Assembly (NCBI GenBank): GCA_902806575.1
Contig: CADCXD010000004.1
Span: 620,001 to 684,000, forward strand
Length of the DNA: 64,000 nt
Source of the DNA: Jackrogersella multiformis
Lineage: Eukaryota > Ascomycota > Sordariomycetes > Xylariales > Hypoxylaceae
Reading direction: 5' to 3'
This document shows, in pieces, positions 23,919 to 36,184 of the stretch; the stretch's first letter is position 1, and each line of letters starts with the position of its first letter. The notes under the pieces are model-generated. The model searched no databases. It had not been told where the DNA came from and saw only the letters and a program-made list of their open reading frames with translations. The translations under genes and the position numbers were made by a program.

Positions 23919-24869
23919 TTTTATGACTCTTGGACCGCCCGGGTACAGATTACTACTAGCCTTGAGAACTTTCCTGGGGTTTGTTAGCCAAATATCAGTT
24001 ACTAACGTTATTAACCGATAAATAAAGTAGCTATCGTCTTTTCCTTAATACTAAAAGCGAAATCTCGTCTTCTTGAAAGGGCTATGTTTGAGCTTTGATA
24101 ACGGGACGAGGTATGAGAATAAATGATTATCTACAGTACCTAGGTAGTTTACCACGTTAGCACCAGCTAGACATGTTGGTCCTCTTAGATTTTAAAACAG
24201 ATGTAAGGTATTGAGAATTACTCCGTACTTAGTATCTTGAACTAAGTCTTATTAGGGTTATCCATATATGATGTGTGTTCCTACTTAACTAACCTAACAG
24301 CTGCTATACCATAAAACTATGAAGTTTACTCTACGAAAAAGGATGATACTAGGTAGGTACCTAGGTAGTTATAAATATTATTTTTTAACTTCATTTACCT
24401 TTTATAGGTGAATAACTCAACTCACAGCGACGAACCTCCCCCCCCCCCTTCCCCCCCTCTCCTCTCCAAAGAAACTTCCTAATAACTCTAGTTTAATGCC
24501 GTTACGTTAAGGTGGCTTCTTTATACTACGTGATTAAATCTCTCCTTTAATCGCCAATCAACATTCCAACATATTGATTTTGGTATGTTAACAATCATCC
24601 TCACATCACAGATAGATGAGAAATCAAGTTTCATCTTTCTCGCTGCAGGAAATAGTCTGTTCATTATGCCTACCTACCTAAGTATATAGGTAGGTGGACT
24701 TGGTACGAAAAGGAGTATCTCAAAACTATTCCATTAACCCAAGGTAGGCTATCCTATCTGATAATAACCCTCAAAATCCAAAACTCCAAAGACGAGCGCC
24801 ATGGGCAAGAGAAAAAGCAGACCAGAAAGGCGAACTCGAAGTATTTCTAGTTGATATGTGCGAGGCCGC
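23919..24869. other. Intergenic, no supported gene; C-rich tract
   Basis: The only distinct feature is a poly-C/CT tract at about 24436-24471 and an AGGTAGGTACCTAGG element at 24351-24368. Confidence 0.5.
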
Positions 24870-25097
24870 CTACCTCTCACTCTGCCTATTTCTGCCTAGG
24901 TGCGAGCTTATGAGGCTTTGGATGCAGGCATCGCACCAGTCTCGATCCTCCACTGTCCCTTCAATCTTAATTCCAGACGGGTTCGAGCAGCTTCCCGTCC
25001 GTTGGGCTTTTTCACACTTATCAACTCGCACGAAATACTGTCGCCCAGTGGTGTGGCCACAACTATACTTCCCCTGCTTATACACTGTGTGACACAT
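24870..25097 (-). CDS. Small Cys-rich fungal protein (75 residues)
   Basis: An ATG at 25097 opens a 75-codon frame beginning MCHTVYKQGKYSCGHTTG. Cysteines occur at residues 2, 13, 28, 37, 55 and 58, including a C-G-H and a final C-x2-C (WCDACIQ). This resembles a group of very short fungal proteins that start with Met-Cys, carry a CGH near residue 14 and end with a C-x2-C pair, and that probably bind zinc. It has no signal peptide, so it is likely intracellular. The last dozen residues look unconserved and might be read through from a missed 3' intron. I base the call on the cysteine pattern and on the absence of any equally good frame in the gap. No function is known to me. Confidence 0.55.
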   Translation of the reverse strand: MCHTVYKQGKYSCGHTTGRQYFVRVDKCEKAQRTGSCSNPSGIKIEGTVEDRDWCDACIQSLISSHLGRNRQSER

Positions 25098-27342
25098 TGT
25101 GGTTGAAAAGCGTAGTATAACAAGCTACAGGCCGCGTAGTAGAGTATCGTATGGCTTTTTGGCTTTGCTGTTCTGTTTACTGGGGAACTCTTCAGATTCG
25201 CTATTAACGTCGTGGTAGTGCGGTGTAGTTTGGTGTTCGGCTTAGGTATTTGCTGTAGGGGTTTGGGTTGTTGTGTGAAGAAAATCTTTTTGGGAAAAGG
25301 TACTGGCAGGGCTGGATTAAATGGACTTCAACTTGACAATGCTCAGCTTCGAATGCCACTTGGGTATTTGCAATTCTCTTCTCTACGTTATGTGTAATAC
25401 TGTCAGTATCATCATTCATCGAGCCGCAAATACTGGGTTGGTTTTTTTTTTGGGAAAAACTAAGGACAGTGACCATTCTCCTTAAGGATTGCTCTTCTTA
25501 TACTTAGGAGAGGCGTCACAGAATTCGTGATCGCTACCAAGGAGACTAGATTAGCAGGTGACTATAGTCTCTGCCACACTTCAGTTAGAGTAAGTGCTAT
25601 AACTGAAAATATTATGGGCAAATACCAGATTATTGATAATATAGAAAAGTAGCGGCTATATACATTAACTGATGACTTTCCAAGCAGAAATGTCAGTTGT
25701 AATTGTACCTATGACTAGCTTTAAATTTAGTTCTCGTTAATCCCGATTAAGGAAAGGGGGGGGGGGAAGGGGGAAGTGAAGGTGATTATTACAGCACTAA
25801 AGAAGTTATGAGTTAACGGAAGAAGAGTATACAGTAAATCATATTCAGTCTAAGAGTATGTGATCATCAAAGGGGGACAGAAACACTTAACATCCTCACT
25901 CGTCAAACTCGACATCAGATGAAAATATAGTCATGAGATGTGACTTGGTACATAGAGACGGCTATAGTTATGTCAGAGATCAATACAAGAATAGAAGAGG
26001 AAGTTAAAGAAAGACTATGAATTGAAGGTATTCGCCAAGCCACCAATCCAGAGGGAACCTTCCAAAAAACTTACATGTTTGTTGCTCCCCTAATGGTTTG
26101 ACTTATGATGGTCTTTATGCTCCTATTAATCATTGGCCTATCTTGGTCTTGTCTAGAAGCAACTGATATCGCCATAATTGGCATAGTAAGTATTTGAAAA
26201 TGCATTTCATAGGGATTCATTATTATACGCAGTCGTCCGAAGGGGTTGTTCAGCTGCAGTAATGGTGCAGTTATCATCACTCCCTTATATACGATGAATT
26301 ACCACTTGAGAGGATATGGATGGAAATCATATTACTATAACCATGTGATATAATAACCCAATCTGTAAAGCTCGCGGCTGAGTTAGCCCCTTGCATTTGT
26401 ACCCTTTCCGTTCGGAGGAGCACGTGGGACGGTTACACTTAAAGACAACGACCATACTGTTGGAGTTTTAATACATGTCATAACATACAGAGAAACCGAC
26501 TGATGCCATCCGTACGTGAGAATGTATCACGAATGTAATGCTACCTATTGAATATAACTACCTAGGTACCTAGCTACTTTAAGGTGATATGGCTCGATTG
26601 TTATAAAAAAGGTGCCGCGCGTTGCTCTACAACGTTTAGGGGTAATTCTTAAACAACTTAGCGTTTTACCGTCGTTATTACCAATCATACACTATATCGG
26701 CAACCATCTACTACATCAACATACATAATAGTCTCTAAGGATAACCACCTCGAACGAATTAACCATTATCTACAATTATTAGAAGCTAATGCATCACATC
26801 TTTTCAACGTAGACTTTTATTTCTTGTTCTTGCCGTCATAAGATCTTCTTGTGTCAAACAAGCCAAGTGGGTTTACTAACCCCTTACGTACGCAGTCCTT
26901 GTCTAGTCATTTGTGGGTAACTGTGGGTTTTGGATGGCAAGATTAAGAATCATTTGCTATTAGCCTTCTACCCAGAACTAATATCCCTGACTTTGAAAAT
27001 GTTGGCCAAGCCACGACAGGTATGTCGTCAGCCTGTACATCCCAACTTACGAATTTCATGGAGTACTTCGTAGAGGGGCCATACCAAAGTTGGTAGCTAT
27101 TATTCTTTCCACTGTGCCCATTTTTCTCTTTTGTACGTGTCTCAAGGTTGGTTTCTAGGTACAGTATTTATCATATCTTTATCCCTTTAAAACTTGTGCT
27201 CTTGGTTTTAGACTTCTTTGTCTTGATGGGGCTATTCGAAATGCGGGCTTGTTCACGTCTTTCTCTAACGTTCAAGGGAGGCTCGTCGTTCTCTACTACT
27301 GGGTCTTGACCCCTTTCGTCTGTATAACATTGTGTTTATATC
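25098..27342. other. AT-rich gap, no supported gene
   Basis: I see no gene. A poly-G/A run lies at 25755-25776 and a few AGGTA palindromes near 26565-26580. The last 100-200 bases are the upstream region of the glycosyltransferase gene. Confidence 0.5.
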
Positions 27343-28723
27343 ATGCCGTCATCATTTCCGCGCTCGATATATCGAGTCCTGACGGCGGCTTCTATTTTCT
27401 CTTTACTCCTGCTCTATCTTTACCGCCGAACGCCAGTTCCCGTAAATACGGATTATTTTCAGGGCTATGTCCAATCATCATGCGACTCGCTCGAAGGCAT
27501 GGAAGATCTCTTTGTAATTCTCAGAACTGGAGCTTCCGAGGCTCCCAGGAAGCTTCCAGTGCATTTCACGACTACTCTACGTTGTGCCCCCCATTACGTA
27601 ATCTACTCCGACTATGAAGAAGACATCGAGGGGCATCATATATACAATGCTTTAGACGAAGTCGACCCCGACATAATAGCTACCAATCCGGACTTCGAAT
27701 ATTACCGGCGCCTGCAAGAGGGGGGCAGGGAGGCTTTCTCGCCTGAAGAATTAGCTCAATGGGCGGCTGCTAAGAACTCGGACAGCGGGCGAGACAGTCC
27801 TGGTTGGAGATTAGACAAGTGGAAATTCCTTCCTCTGGCAGAGAAGGCTATGCGGATGCGACCTGACGCGAAGTGGTATATCTTTATCGAATCGGATAGC
27901 TACATGCTCTGGCATAGTCTGTTAGAATGGCTTTCGCACTTCGATTCTTCTAAACCATACTATCTAGGCATTCAGATGCAGATTGGCAAAATAGTCTTTG
28001 CCTATGGCGGCGGGGGTTTCGCCATCTCCAACCCAGCGTTAAAGAAGGTTGTAGCTCATCGTAGAGCGAACTTGCAGGCGTACGACAGCTTCACCCGGGC
28101 CCACTGGGCAGGCGATTGCGTTCTAGGTAAAGCTTTAGCGGATTCCGGCGTGAAGTTATCGTGGTCATTCCCAATCCTCACCGGCGACCGGCCCGACGAT
28201 CTAGACTTCAACTCGACGTTCGGCGGACATGGCAAGGAGCCCTGGTGCTACTATGCTGCTAGTTATCATCACATCCCGCCCGAAGAATATACCAGATTTG
28301 CAAAATTTGAGCAAATTTGGAACCAGAAGGTAGACATTGATCCCAAATATTGCGGAAGCGCCCTACTAATGTTGATGCCTTTGGTAGAACTCCTTTCGCC
28401 TACGTCACCGAGATGTATTTCGGTTCTATGTTCTCCCCCGCCTGTCGTCGAGGTACGATGACTGGGATAACCTGTCTGATGCTGACCAAACTGAGGTCAG
28501 CTCTTTTGACGACTGCCATAGCATCTGCGAGAGTCAGCCCGGCTGTCTGCAATATTCCTTCTCGGGTCAGTCCTGCAAGGTATCTACGGTTCTCAAGTTA
28601 GGGCATAAGGTCCCCGACCACAGCACGGAGCGAGTAAATTCGGGGTGGATTATGCAACGAGTTAACAGCTACATCGAGCGCATGGATGCGTCCTGTAGCC
28701 ATGAAAATTGGATCCTACCCTGA
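27343..28723 (+). CDS. Type II membrane glycosyltransferase (GT31-like)
   Basis: Two exons (27343-28329 and 28388-28723) give 440 residues. The 58-base intron has a GTAGAC donor, a perfect TACTAATG branch site and a TAG acceptor; without it the frame ends early. An N-terminal signal anchor (about residues 11-26, TAASIFSLLLLYLY, then RR) points to the Golgi or ER. The lumenal domain has WYIFIESDSYMLW with an acidic ESDSY motif in the DxD position, GGGGFAISN and HWAGDCVLGKAL, as in fungal beta-1,3-galactosyltransferase-like proteins. The C-terminal tail is Cys-rich (FDDCHSICESQPGCLQYSF), a PAN/apple-like patch typical of this group, and ends in SHENWILP. The donor sugar and acceptor are not known. 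Confidence 0.9.
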
Positions 28724-30191
28724 ACATAGTTTCAGGGATTCAGTAGATCCTGATACGGGGATGTGCATCAGTGGCGTCGATCGCAATGTAGAGCATCGCG
28801 GCCGCCGAAGAGCCGCTCCATCCCACCAGGCCGCGTTTTTAATTAAATACGGCTCCCAGGACAGGACACAGTCCGTAACCCGAATGAAAGTACCATGGAA
28901 TTATCCAAGGTAACTTAACATGAAGCTTGTCGGCCTGAAGACTTCCCATCTAAAAGACTTTGCTGATAAAACTTTTGCTCTGCTACCCATAGAATACGTG
29001 ATTCACTTAGCATACGATATTGTCCGGCCATCACATCCATTATTGGACCGCAAGGAGAGTCACTGGGAAGCAGATTTGGCTTTCAATGTAAGGGTGTCAA
29101 TCTGCAAACAATAATAGTACCATATAATAGAGCATTTAGAAACATCAAATAGCCTACCTATATGTACCTAGATAGCTACTTATCCGTTAGAATGGCGCTA
29201 GAATAAATGCAAACAGTGTGTAGTAAACCATGATAATAACACTATTTTAGATAATATATTTCCTATCCCATAAAGTGATGATTAAAGTAACTGATATATG
29301 TTTTAGCTGCCGATTAGATAATCAGGGGATAATAGGTTTACAGTATAAGACAGTATAACTACCACGGTCTACATTTATTCTACCCCTTTTCTGTTCAAGC
29401 TAGATCTACGTACCTAGGTATTCAATAAAATGCCGTAGAGCCGTCATGAAAAGGGGTTGAAGTGGGGCAATATATCGACATTACAATAACGTACAGTGTT
29501 TCCCATAAAACCGTAATAAGTTTTTTTACCTACTTAAGTGAAGGCTTAAATAATAATCTTTAATTAATATAAAACTGCGCCTAATTATAAAAGGCAGATT
29601 AATGACATCACCTAGCAGATTTCATTTTCAACTTTTCCACTTATCCCCTCATCACCTACTAAGGCAATTAAAAGATGTTATGGCTCGTAGTGGGGGTTGA
29701 TTAAGTAACCCGGGGATAGTTAAAGGCAGAGTTTTAGTTGACACAGTCAGCAATTAATCAGCCCATACACTAGCCATACCGATATTGTACTAAACTGTGA
29801 TGCTAACTATCCCCTGATTACGTAATTAGCGCATATCAGCAGCTGTAACGTGTAGAGGTTGCCTAAATTAGTATTCTTAGGGATATAAGAGTACAGTAAG
29901 TATTTCTACGGTTTTTACACTATTCCCATATCCAGGTGCATAATCCTACTAATATATTATTCTCTCATTTCAAAAGTGCGTTGGACTAGCTGCGCATAAG
30001 TTAATTGAAGATATGGGCATTTGATATATCCTATTGACGTCGACAAGCCAGAGGGCTGTAGTTTTAATAATAATTGACTTCGACATTATAAGGATCCCTT
30101 ATATCAGATTCAAGCATCAATTCTTGGCAGACGAGGATTGCGATAAGCTACTTGAAGTCATAACAAGCCCATCATTCCGATAGCATTATAT
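28724..30191. other. AT-rich gap, no supported gene
   Basis: A short open frame at 28920-29114 starts at ATG but has no recognisable features. The rest is AT-rich and gene-free, lying 3' of the convergent glycosyltransferase and beta-mannosidase genes. Confidence 0.5.
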
Positions 30192-33016
30192 TCACAGTCT
30201 GGCCTTTGACACCAGACCGCCTTCAGGGGCAGAAACTTTCACTTCCAAAGATCCTTCCGGCGCTCCGATGTACGCGTAACGTAGAGCATCCAGGCTTACG
30301 CCCGTCACATCTACTACCTTTTCTTCTCCCGGAACAAGGTCGAAGCCGTTGTCGCTCAGCTCGGTCGCGCGAGTCTCTTCGAAGACGAATCCCTTGACTG
30401 GACGAGCAGAAGATATGGACACTTGGTTGTCAGACAGGGCTCTGAATCTCACGTCGCGGCCGGATAGATCCAAGTACTTCAGCGGCTGAGGCCACGCCGT
30501 ATCGATCGTGATGACCTGGTCGCCGTCTTTGGTGGCGGCGTGGATCACGTAGGGATCGTATTCTGCCAAGGGGAAAGGTCGGGTCGTGTCATTCAGCTGC
30601 GGATTCGATATCGCGATAGCATGATCCTTTAGGATTTCTGTCGTGCTATTTGGTAGCGCGGTGACGGCTTCGAGCTTCAGGGGGGAATGGACATCCTGGC
30701 CTGTTCGGATCGAAATAAAGCGTACGGTTATCTCGACCGAAACAGCATCTAGCCGACTGCTCGAGATCCAGAGGTCGAACTTGGTGTCCCGCGCGGGCAG
30801 CGTAGGGTTCGCATGGCCCGCTGTCCAGTCGTAGTACGGCCGTGAAATTCCCACGGCCAGCGGCTTCATGGCGTTCGCGATAGCGTAGAACGCCGGCTTC
30901 TTGACTAGGTAGTAGTCGACCACGGCCCAGCTCATCGTCGGCCAGCAGTCGTTCAGCTGCCAGACCAGGACGCCTCCGCACTTGCGCGCCCCGGGTTTGC
31001 CCCATTCCCGCCGCCACGCCTTGTAGGCGTAGTGCATCGTCTCCGCTTGCACCACTTGCGTAAGGTGCGTATACGACGGTAGATCGTACTTCACTTGGAA
31101 GTTTTCCGCGACGTAGGTGATCATACGGCGCTCGTGGTCGATGGCCTTGTTGCGGAAATCCATCATCATCGACCCCGGGTGCTGCTGTTGCGGGTCTTGG
31201 ACCATACCGCGGATTGTTTCGAGATGGGGGTAAGCTTCCATGCCGAACTCGCTGATAAACCGGCCGGACAGCAGATGGGTCTCTTGGTATCTGTTCATCC
31301 TGCCGTGCCATACTTCGCACTGTCAGCAATGGGAGGAAGCGATGAGCAGTAAATGTTCGTGCCACTTACTATTCCATTGGTGAATATCTCCCACCGTCTT
31401 GTCGGTGGTGCGTTTTCCGTCTCCCCACGGACTACTCGGGTGGTAGATCATGAATGGATCCTCTTCCTTAACGATCCTTGGTAGCAGATATTCATAAATG
31501 TACCGGGCTGGGAAGCTCGACTTGAGCCACGACTTCGGATCTTTATCCCCGTCATAATCGTAATGAAGGTGGTAGCGTTCCTGAACCTGGTAGTCCTCGT
31601 TATTTCCAGCCCATATTACTATGGACGGATGAGACTTCAAGCGGCGCAGGTTCTGCCTTGCTTCTTCCTCGACGGATTCTAAGTAAGAGGGGTACGTTGG
31701 GTAGCTCGCGCATGCAAATTGGAAGTCGTGCCAGACGAGAATCCCTAGCTCGTCGCAAGCATCGAAAAGAGCATCATCCTCATAAATACCACCTACGTCC
31801 TGTTATTAGCAATCTCACGCTGATCAGGTAGTATTTCCGTCGGATGCTTACCTCCCCAAATTCTTAGCATTATCTGATTTCCTTCAACCATCAGCTTCAT
31901 CCAGTCATGATATCGTTGCGCGGGTATCTGCGAGAGCAAGCTATCGCTTGGAATCCAGCATGAGCCGCCGGCGAAAATGTCGATTTGGTTGATACGGAAA
32001 TAGAAAGACTTGCCAAATTCGTCCTTTTCCTGGATGAGCTCGTTTCGCCGAAAGCCGACGAGTTTGGACTTTTCGTCATTGGGACTTAGAGTCGCCTTTA
32101 ACTCATAAAGAGTCTGCGAGCCATATCCAAACGGATACCATAGCTCTGGGCTGTTGATCTGGAAGTCCGACTCGGCCAAACCGTTACGGTCAACTGTGCA
32201 TTCTTTTTTCCAAACAAGGGTTCCTCTTAGAGATAACACGAGAGTGACGGGCTTGGAATTTGCACCAACAACTTTGGCGAAGATCCGACCGGAACATGTC
32301 TTCAAGTTTTCGTTGACTTCGTAGTGAGTCCAGACATCTTCAATCCTTGAAACATATTGCTCAAGATAAACTGGTCGCCAGGGCCCGGCGGTCATCAATA
32401 TCGGTCCCCAATCCCAGCCCCAGTTGTATTGGGCTTTCCTTACGGGCACTCGACTGACTTCTGTTTGTCGCACGTAGAATGTGTGCTCGTGACTGTGCTC
32501 TTTTACTAACTCCCGACCCCTCACCATCGCCGAATCAAATTTGATTTCGAGGATATTTTCATTCTTTAGAAGGCTTGAAACGTCTACTCGGTGAGTTAAG
32601 AACATGTTATCCGACTTCAGAATCACACTTCCATTGAGGAGCACCGTTGCAAAGGTATCGAGACCTTCGAAGACAAGATCTGTGACAACCGACTCAGAGA
32701 CTATAGGTCCCACAGGCTTTTTGAATTGAACCCTGTAAATCCAGTCCTTCTCATCAACCCATCGAGCAGCGAGTTCATTGAGGTCAATGAATGGATCAGG
32801 AATCCTGTTGAAGAGTAAGCTCTTGGTTACAGCCTAACGGTGGTGGAGCTCAGTTCTATCTGAGAAAAGGTGGTAGTGTCCTTACTTGTTGTTGGCAATC
32901 AGGTCCATATGAACCTGACTTGGAACCTTCTGCACTGGTAACCATTCATCTGCCGAACTACTGTCGCCTTGTCTGAAAGTCCAGCCATGTTCAAGAACAT
33001 GTCTTGTAAGAGCCAT
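30192..33016 (-). CDS. Beta-mannosidase, GH2 family (MndB-like)
   Basis: Four exons (33016-32886, 32804-31852, 31792-31370, 31312-30192) join in frame to 875 residues. The GH2 layout is complete: sugar-binding jelly roll (residues 1-200, with YNWGWDWGPIL), an immunoglobulin-like domain, then the catalytic barrel from about 320. RIWGGGIYED precedes the acid/base Glu in WAGNNED (about residue 427), and the nucleophile Glu lies in ISEFGMEAYP (about 524). CGGVLVWQLNDCWPTMSW is the usual barrel end. No signal peptide is present, so the enzyme is probably intracellular, as for the MndB type that hydrolyses mannobiose and short beta-mannosides. Intron 3 ends in an AAG acceptor. It is divergent from the Zn2Cys6 gene across 743 bp. 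Confidence 0.95.
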
Positions 33017-33759
33017 CTTGAACCACGGTATGATTCAGTAGAGTAGGCTGTGATGTTGAAGTTAGAACAAAGGCAAACCGGGTTTTAAAGAAATGCCCTC
33101 TTTCCTGTACTATTTAGTAGTATGTAATGGGTAAGTTGAAAATGATGATTTCCATGAAGTGATGACTTTCCGGTCAAAAATATAGAAATGGTAAGAGAAC
33201 TCGTGTACCTAGCCTAGGTATCTAGGTAGTTGCCCCTTTATCGGTGTAACGGGTTGTTAGCCCGTATCTTACGAAGAAGTCGCTGTTCATGCGATACCTT
33301 TAGTTACGATTTAATGTTGGTACTGTAAGTTAGCACATCGGGCTTAGCAATATATCGCCTCCTTAGAAGAGATATAAAGTTAAGACGCATCCGATACTAC
33401 CTTAGGTACCTAGGTACTATCGTATCTCCTATTGTAATACGGAAATATAAATCTTCGTGCGGGGAACTAAGGGATGCCCCGTTTGTTAGGAACCTTTTGT
33501 TGTTGCATACATGGCGCATCCTATCATGTCTAAATGGGTATATTAGTTGACTAAGCATGTCATATTGTCTTATACGAAGCTTGCACTGTCATATTACAGG
33601 GTTTTCACGATATTCTCCCCCACTTCGTTAACCCGCTCGTTATCTTACTACACTCTACCAGATCCTCCGCTATCGTCCACCCTACCGAATCCATCTGATC
33701 ACATCAACCTCCTGAAGGAATGAGTGGTCGCAGCTACGTGACCATGTCCCGTTGCGTTG
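33017..33759. promoter_or_regulatory. Shared upstream region of beta-mannosidase and the Zn2Cys6 regulator
   Basis: These 743 bases separate two divergent start codons and so hold both promoters. AGGTACCTAGG elements occur at 33212-33228 and 33402-33415. No factor site can be assigned with confidence. Confidence 0.5.
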
Positions 33760-36026
33760 ATGTTCCACAATTTCAGCAGCCACAAGAAAACCAGCAGCCC
33801 TTCGCCGCCAGCTCCGGCTCGCCTTAACAAATCCTGCTCGGAATGTACGAGGTGCGTGCCGTGCCGCCAATAAATCATCGTGGCTTGATTACTAACATCG
33901 GAATGACGACACTAGACGAAAGGTTAAGTGTGATGGCGGTCATCCTTGTAGGCACGTATTCGCTTCACTTATAGGATCACATATAACTTACTACCTGTAC
34001 ACTATAAAACGTATACTGACATATATCGTAGCTCCTGTGCGTACTACAAGGTTTCGCACCTGTGTAGCTATCGCCAGCGTAATAGGAGAAATGCTGTGAG
34101 CCGAAGGTAGCCGCTCCAACATTGATTCTAAATTCAACCTTCCGCGTTTTCGTGACCCCTGAAATATAGATGACTAACGAGACTGGCCTTAGTACCCTTG
34201 AGGAGGTTTCGGAACAGCTTAGATCGCGGACGGAGATCCTTGGAGAACTCTTTCCTGACTCGGCTGTGGACGAGCTCATCGGCAAGACCCGTGATGAATT
34301 GTTAGGTATTCTTCGCATAACCTCTATTTCGAAGGTATCAGCCGACGATTTTGGCCGTCGTTCTGTTGAAGATCCCGAAGCCGCCAATGATTCGGCTCAG
34401 GTGTCTGAGAATGGAGAACCTACCGCTGACCGGCAATGGGACGAGTCAAGCCATCAACTACCTGTATTACAGGCTGGCGACGACATCAATGCTATAAATC
34501 TCGCAACTGATCATCACCGCCGCTCCTATCTAGGAGTGACTTCCATCAGTGCTATCCTTCGGACCATATTCCGGCTCTGTCCCTCGGCGAAGCATCGCGT
34601 TGCCGAACAAGCTAAGAGGTGGTCTGAGAATTCTGTTCAGCCTCAACCTGCCCCATTTTTGGGTGGTGACTTGGGTACCCATCTCTTAAAGGAGCAACGT
34701 TGTGTCGATTTTTACTTCGAGCATGTTCATCCAATCGTTCCCATGCTAGATGAAGAGGACTTTCGTGCCTCATACTCCCTAGGGCAACGAAGGGATCCTG
34801 GCTGGCTCGGCCTGTTGAACATGGTGATAACTATCGGCTCGATAGCTTCTGGAAGCGATACGTTGCATGAGCAGTACTACGAACAAGCTCGAGCTTTTCT
34901 AGATCTTGATAGCTTCGGTGCGGGCAATCTAGAGAGCTTGCAGGCCCTCTGTTTGCTTGGTGGGTTATATTTACACTACCGGAATGCCCCAAATATGGCA
35001 TATTCTATCCTGGGTGCTGCACATCGTGTTGCTATCGCGTTAGGATTGCATCGAGAGTCACGACGTCGGAACACCGATGATACCAATACCGGCGGAGATG
35101 TAACGCCGGCTAAGGTGAATCGGCTTGAAACTAGGCGAAGAACGTGGTGGAGCTTATTCTGCCTTGACACCTGGGCTAGTAGCACTCTCGGTCGCCCAAC
35201 ATGTGGGCGATGGGAGGCCACGACGATGGATACCTTACTCCCCAGTCTTGTTACCGACGATGACCATATCGCCATATCGCTCTGCGCTAGTATTAATTTC
35301 TGTCTCATATGCAATCGCATACAAGGTCGGTTTGCGCAGTTCAATCGGTTGACGATTCCAGAAGCTACCGCGTTTGACCAGGAATTGCAAGCATGGTGGG
35401 GATCTCTCCCCCTAGTTCTCCGATCCCCAATCAACTCGCCGTCACGGCTCATGATCGCCCGGGAGTTTATGCGAAACCGATATCATAACATACGTCTCAT
35501 CCTAATGCGGTCCATAATTTTATATCTTGCTCATAGCCGCATTCAGAAGGCCCAGCTTAGCGTAGAGGAGCTTCGGGTCATCGATACCTGCCGAATTGTT
35601 GCTGGCGAAGCCATCGATTCGATCACTCTGTACTGGACGCCGAACCGAATCCATGTGTGGAACTCCGCTTGGTACCTCTTCCAAGCTTGCATGGTTCCCC
35701 TATTGACCATTGTGGTTGAAAGTTCGCGGTCTGATCCGACTACCCAGTCCCTCACCTCAGCTCGCGCAAGCTTGGTCAAAGCCCTCGAGACCTTCTCCGA
35801 GATGAAACAGTGGATGCGGGCTTCTGACAGGGGACCGGAAATAGTCTCCGCGATATATGAAGCAATCACTGGCGAAGCAGAAGGTGCTGGACGAACTCCA
35901 TCCCATGATGGAGATTCGAATTTCTTTGGCTGGTATGACGAACAACTCACATTTGGTGCCGAATTGGATTGGGGCTCCTTTTTAGTTGATGATGATCTTC
36001 ATGGGGCCTTATTCACAACTCAATAA
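33760..36026 (+). CDS. Zn2Cys6 transcription factor with fungal-specific transcription factor domain
   Basis: Four exons (33760-33851, 33916-33951, 34032-34095, 34170-36026) give 682 residues. Splicing assembles the binuclear cluster CSECTRRKVKCDGGHPCSSC plus a sixth Cys (positions 26, 29, 36, 42, 45 and 54). The third and fourth cysteines lie on a 36-base exon. To restore the cluster, intron 2 must start with GC (AG|GCACGT) and end with TAG. Exon 4 carries a short linker and the fungal_trans domain (about residues 240-480): VDFYFEHVHPIVPMLDEEDF, GAAHRVAIALGLHRES, RRTWWSLFCLDTW and GRPTCG. The protein is nuclear and binds DNA, probably CGG-type half sites. It stands between a beta-mannosidase and a hydroxyacid dehydrogenase/transporter pair, so local regulation of these genes is plausible but unproven. 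Confidence 0.9.
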
Positions 36027-36184
36027 AAATATAGGGCGATTAGGCAGATGGAATGGAATGCTAATACGATCAAATTTAGCAACATTTGCTATTCTATAAA
36101 TATCGAGGGCGCTAAAAGCCTCGGTCCATCCTCTTAACAACACATTCTACCAATCTTATACCCTAACCCCTAAAAGAGGGTTTC

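Noticed and set aside
25204..25476. 90-codon minus-strand ATG frame near the Cys-rich micro-gene
   Set aside because: No Cys/His pattern, no splice signature; starts inside a poly-A/T-rich stretch.
28920..29114. 64-codon ATG frame after the glycosyltransferase
   Set aside because: No splice sites, no recognisable features, lies in AT-rich DNA.
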